Positions 63,644 to 64,000 of a DNA stretch of 64,000 bases are shown piece by piece (within the stretch, counting starts at the first letter, position 1; the number at the start of each line of letters is the position of its first letter). Below the pieces are notes generated by a model. The model was not told the DNA's origin. It did not search any database and saw only the letters and a program-made list of their open reading frames with translations. The position numbers and the translations under genes are program-made. This DNA is from Rhizobiaceae bacterium (GTDB lineage: Bacteria; Pseudomonadota; Alphaproteobacteria; Rhizobiales; Rhizobiaceae): positions 186,001-250,000 of the forward strand of contig JAMLJA010000001.1 of the NCBI GenBank assembly GCA_023953905.1, written 5' to 3'.

Positions 63644-63994
63644 TCAAAGGCCTGGATCGTTGGCGAGTTCGATCGGCTTTCCATGGGGTGTGGCATGAGC
63701 CGCGCGTTGCCAGGCGGCGGTCATATCCTCGATAGCGGACGGCGAAGCCATACCCTTCTCCACGAGAAGTGTCTCAAGCGCCCGCATCCAGTGGTGATAA
63801 TAGTCGCTCCCGTCTTCTGCAGCGTCGCGCCGATGGACCTGTTGGGACAACGCTGCAGCCCACTCGTTCCAACTGAACTTGCCGCCTTCTGCGAGCGCAA
63901 TCACCAAGGCAAAGGCCTGCGCCTGCCATGGCTCGGCAAAGGCCGGCGTGTCAGGCTCGATCGGGTGGCCAGCAACAATCTCAGGCTGGCTCAA
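63644..63994 (-). CDS. Nitrile hydratase accessory (activator) protein, start at or beyond the right edge
   Basis: A 116-residue protein of the nitrile hydratase activator family (related to the beta subunit N-terminus): FAEPWQAQAFALVIALAEGG and FSWNEWAAALSQQVHRRDAA are diagnostic. Such proteins help deliver cobalt or iron to the alpha subunit. The apparent start is TTG 63994; the frame stays open to base 64000, so the true start may lie outside and the gene could be truncated by the edge. The catalytic alpha and beta subunit genes are expected just beyond 64000 on the minus strand. Confidence 0.87.
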   Translation of the reverse strand: MSQPEIVAGHPIEPDTPAFAEPWQAQAFALVIALAEGGKFSWNEWAAALSQQVHRRDAAEDGSDYYHHWMRALETLLVEKGMASPSAIEDMTAAWQRAAHATPHGKPIELANDPGL

Positions 63995-64000
63995 GGTAGC

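Overview
The window reads as chromosomal DNA of an alphaproteobacterium of the order Hyphomicrobiales (Rhizobiales), most like the Phyllobacteriaceae (Mesorhizobium/Nitratireductor-like). Evidence: a cyclic beta-1,2-glucan synthase (NdvB/ChvB), a PrsD/PrsE-type type I secretion pair, a BA14K-family protein, a TctCBA transporter with RraA- and DapA-like enzymes, and GGAAC-N16/17-CGTT promoters typical of the alphaproteobacterial general stress sigma factor EcfG (RpoE2). GC content looks high throughout. No insertion sequence, prophage, integrase or CRISPR array was seen. The genus is inference.

Layout. 1-9.4 kb: 5' third of ndvB, divergent galU (UDP-glucose supply, EcfG-type promoter), then a five-domain oligopeptide/dipeptide ABC importer (binding protein, two permeases, fused double ATPase). 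9.5-24.2 kb: a polysaccharide or glycan locus with an initiating phosphoglycosyl transferase, a PglF/WbpM-like 4,6-dehydratase, a PglE-like aminotransferase and a PglD-like acetyltransferase (together a bacillosamine-type UDP-diNAcBac set), GDP-mannose dehydratase plus reductase (GDP-6-deoxyhexose), an FkbM methyltransferase, five GT4 glycosyltransferases and a further epimerase. 24.2-30.1 kb: an unrecognised 481-aa membrane protein, a small XRE regulator, HlyD/PrsE and PrsD type I secretion genes and an exported trypsin-like protease.

30.4-36.7 kb: tRNA-Lys(CTT) and a stress island with topoisomerase IB, the TIGR02587/TIGR02588 membrane pair, large-subunit catalase KatE, a YciF-like ferritin-fold protein and a DUF421 membrane protein. 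Exact EcfG-type promoters precede topoisomerase IB (through a 26-codon leader ORF), yciF and DUF421. 36.8-46.6 kb: PHB-depolymerase-family esterase, a ribbon-helix-helix-like small protein, the TctABC/FadR-type regulator/RraA operon divergent from a DapA-like gene with a perfect 15-bp palindromic operator between them, then SulP transporter plus UspA. 46.7-53.8 kb: PhzF, a MacAB-like export system whose adaptor lacks a normal start codon, NUDIX hydrolase, endonuclease/exonuclease/phosphatase protein, BA14K protein, PilZ protein.

53.9-64 kb: ilvC with a strong terminator, a TetR regulator with a palindromic operator, an FAD monooxygenase, the HxlR/QorB divergent pair, Kup potassium transporter, PdxJ, a small heme-oxidase-like membrane protein, a Dda/RecD-like helicase, a conserved unknown, and a nitrile hydratase accessory gene whose catalytic subunits should lie just beyond the right edge.

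All calls are from reading the sequence and recalling protein families; no database search was run. No gene-free stretch exceeds about 300 bases.
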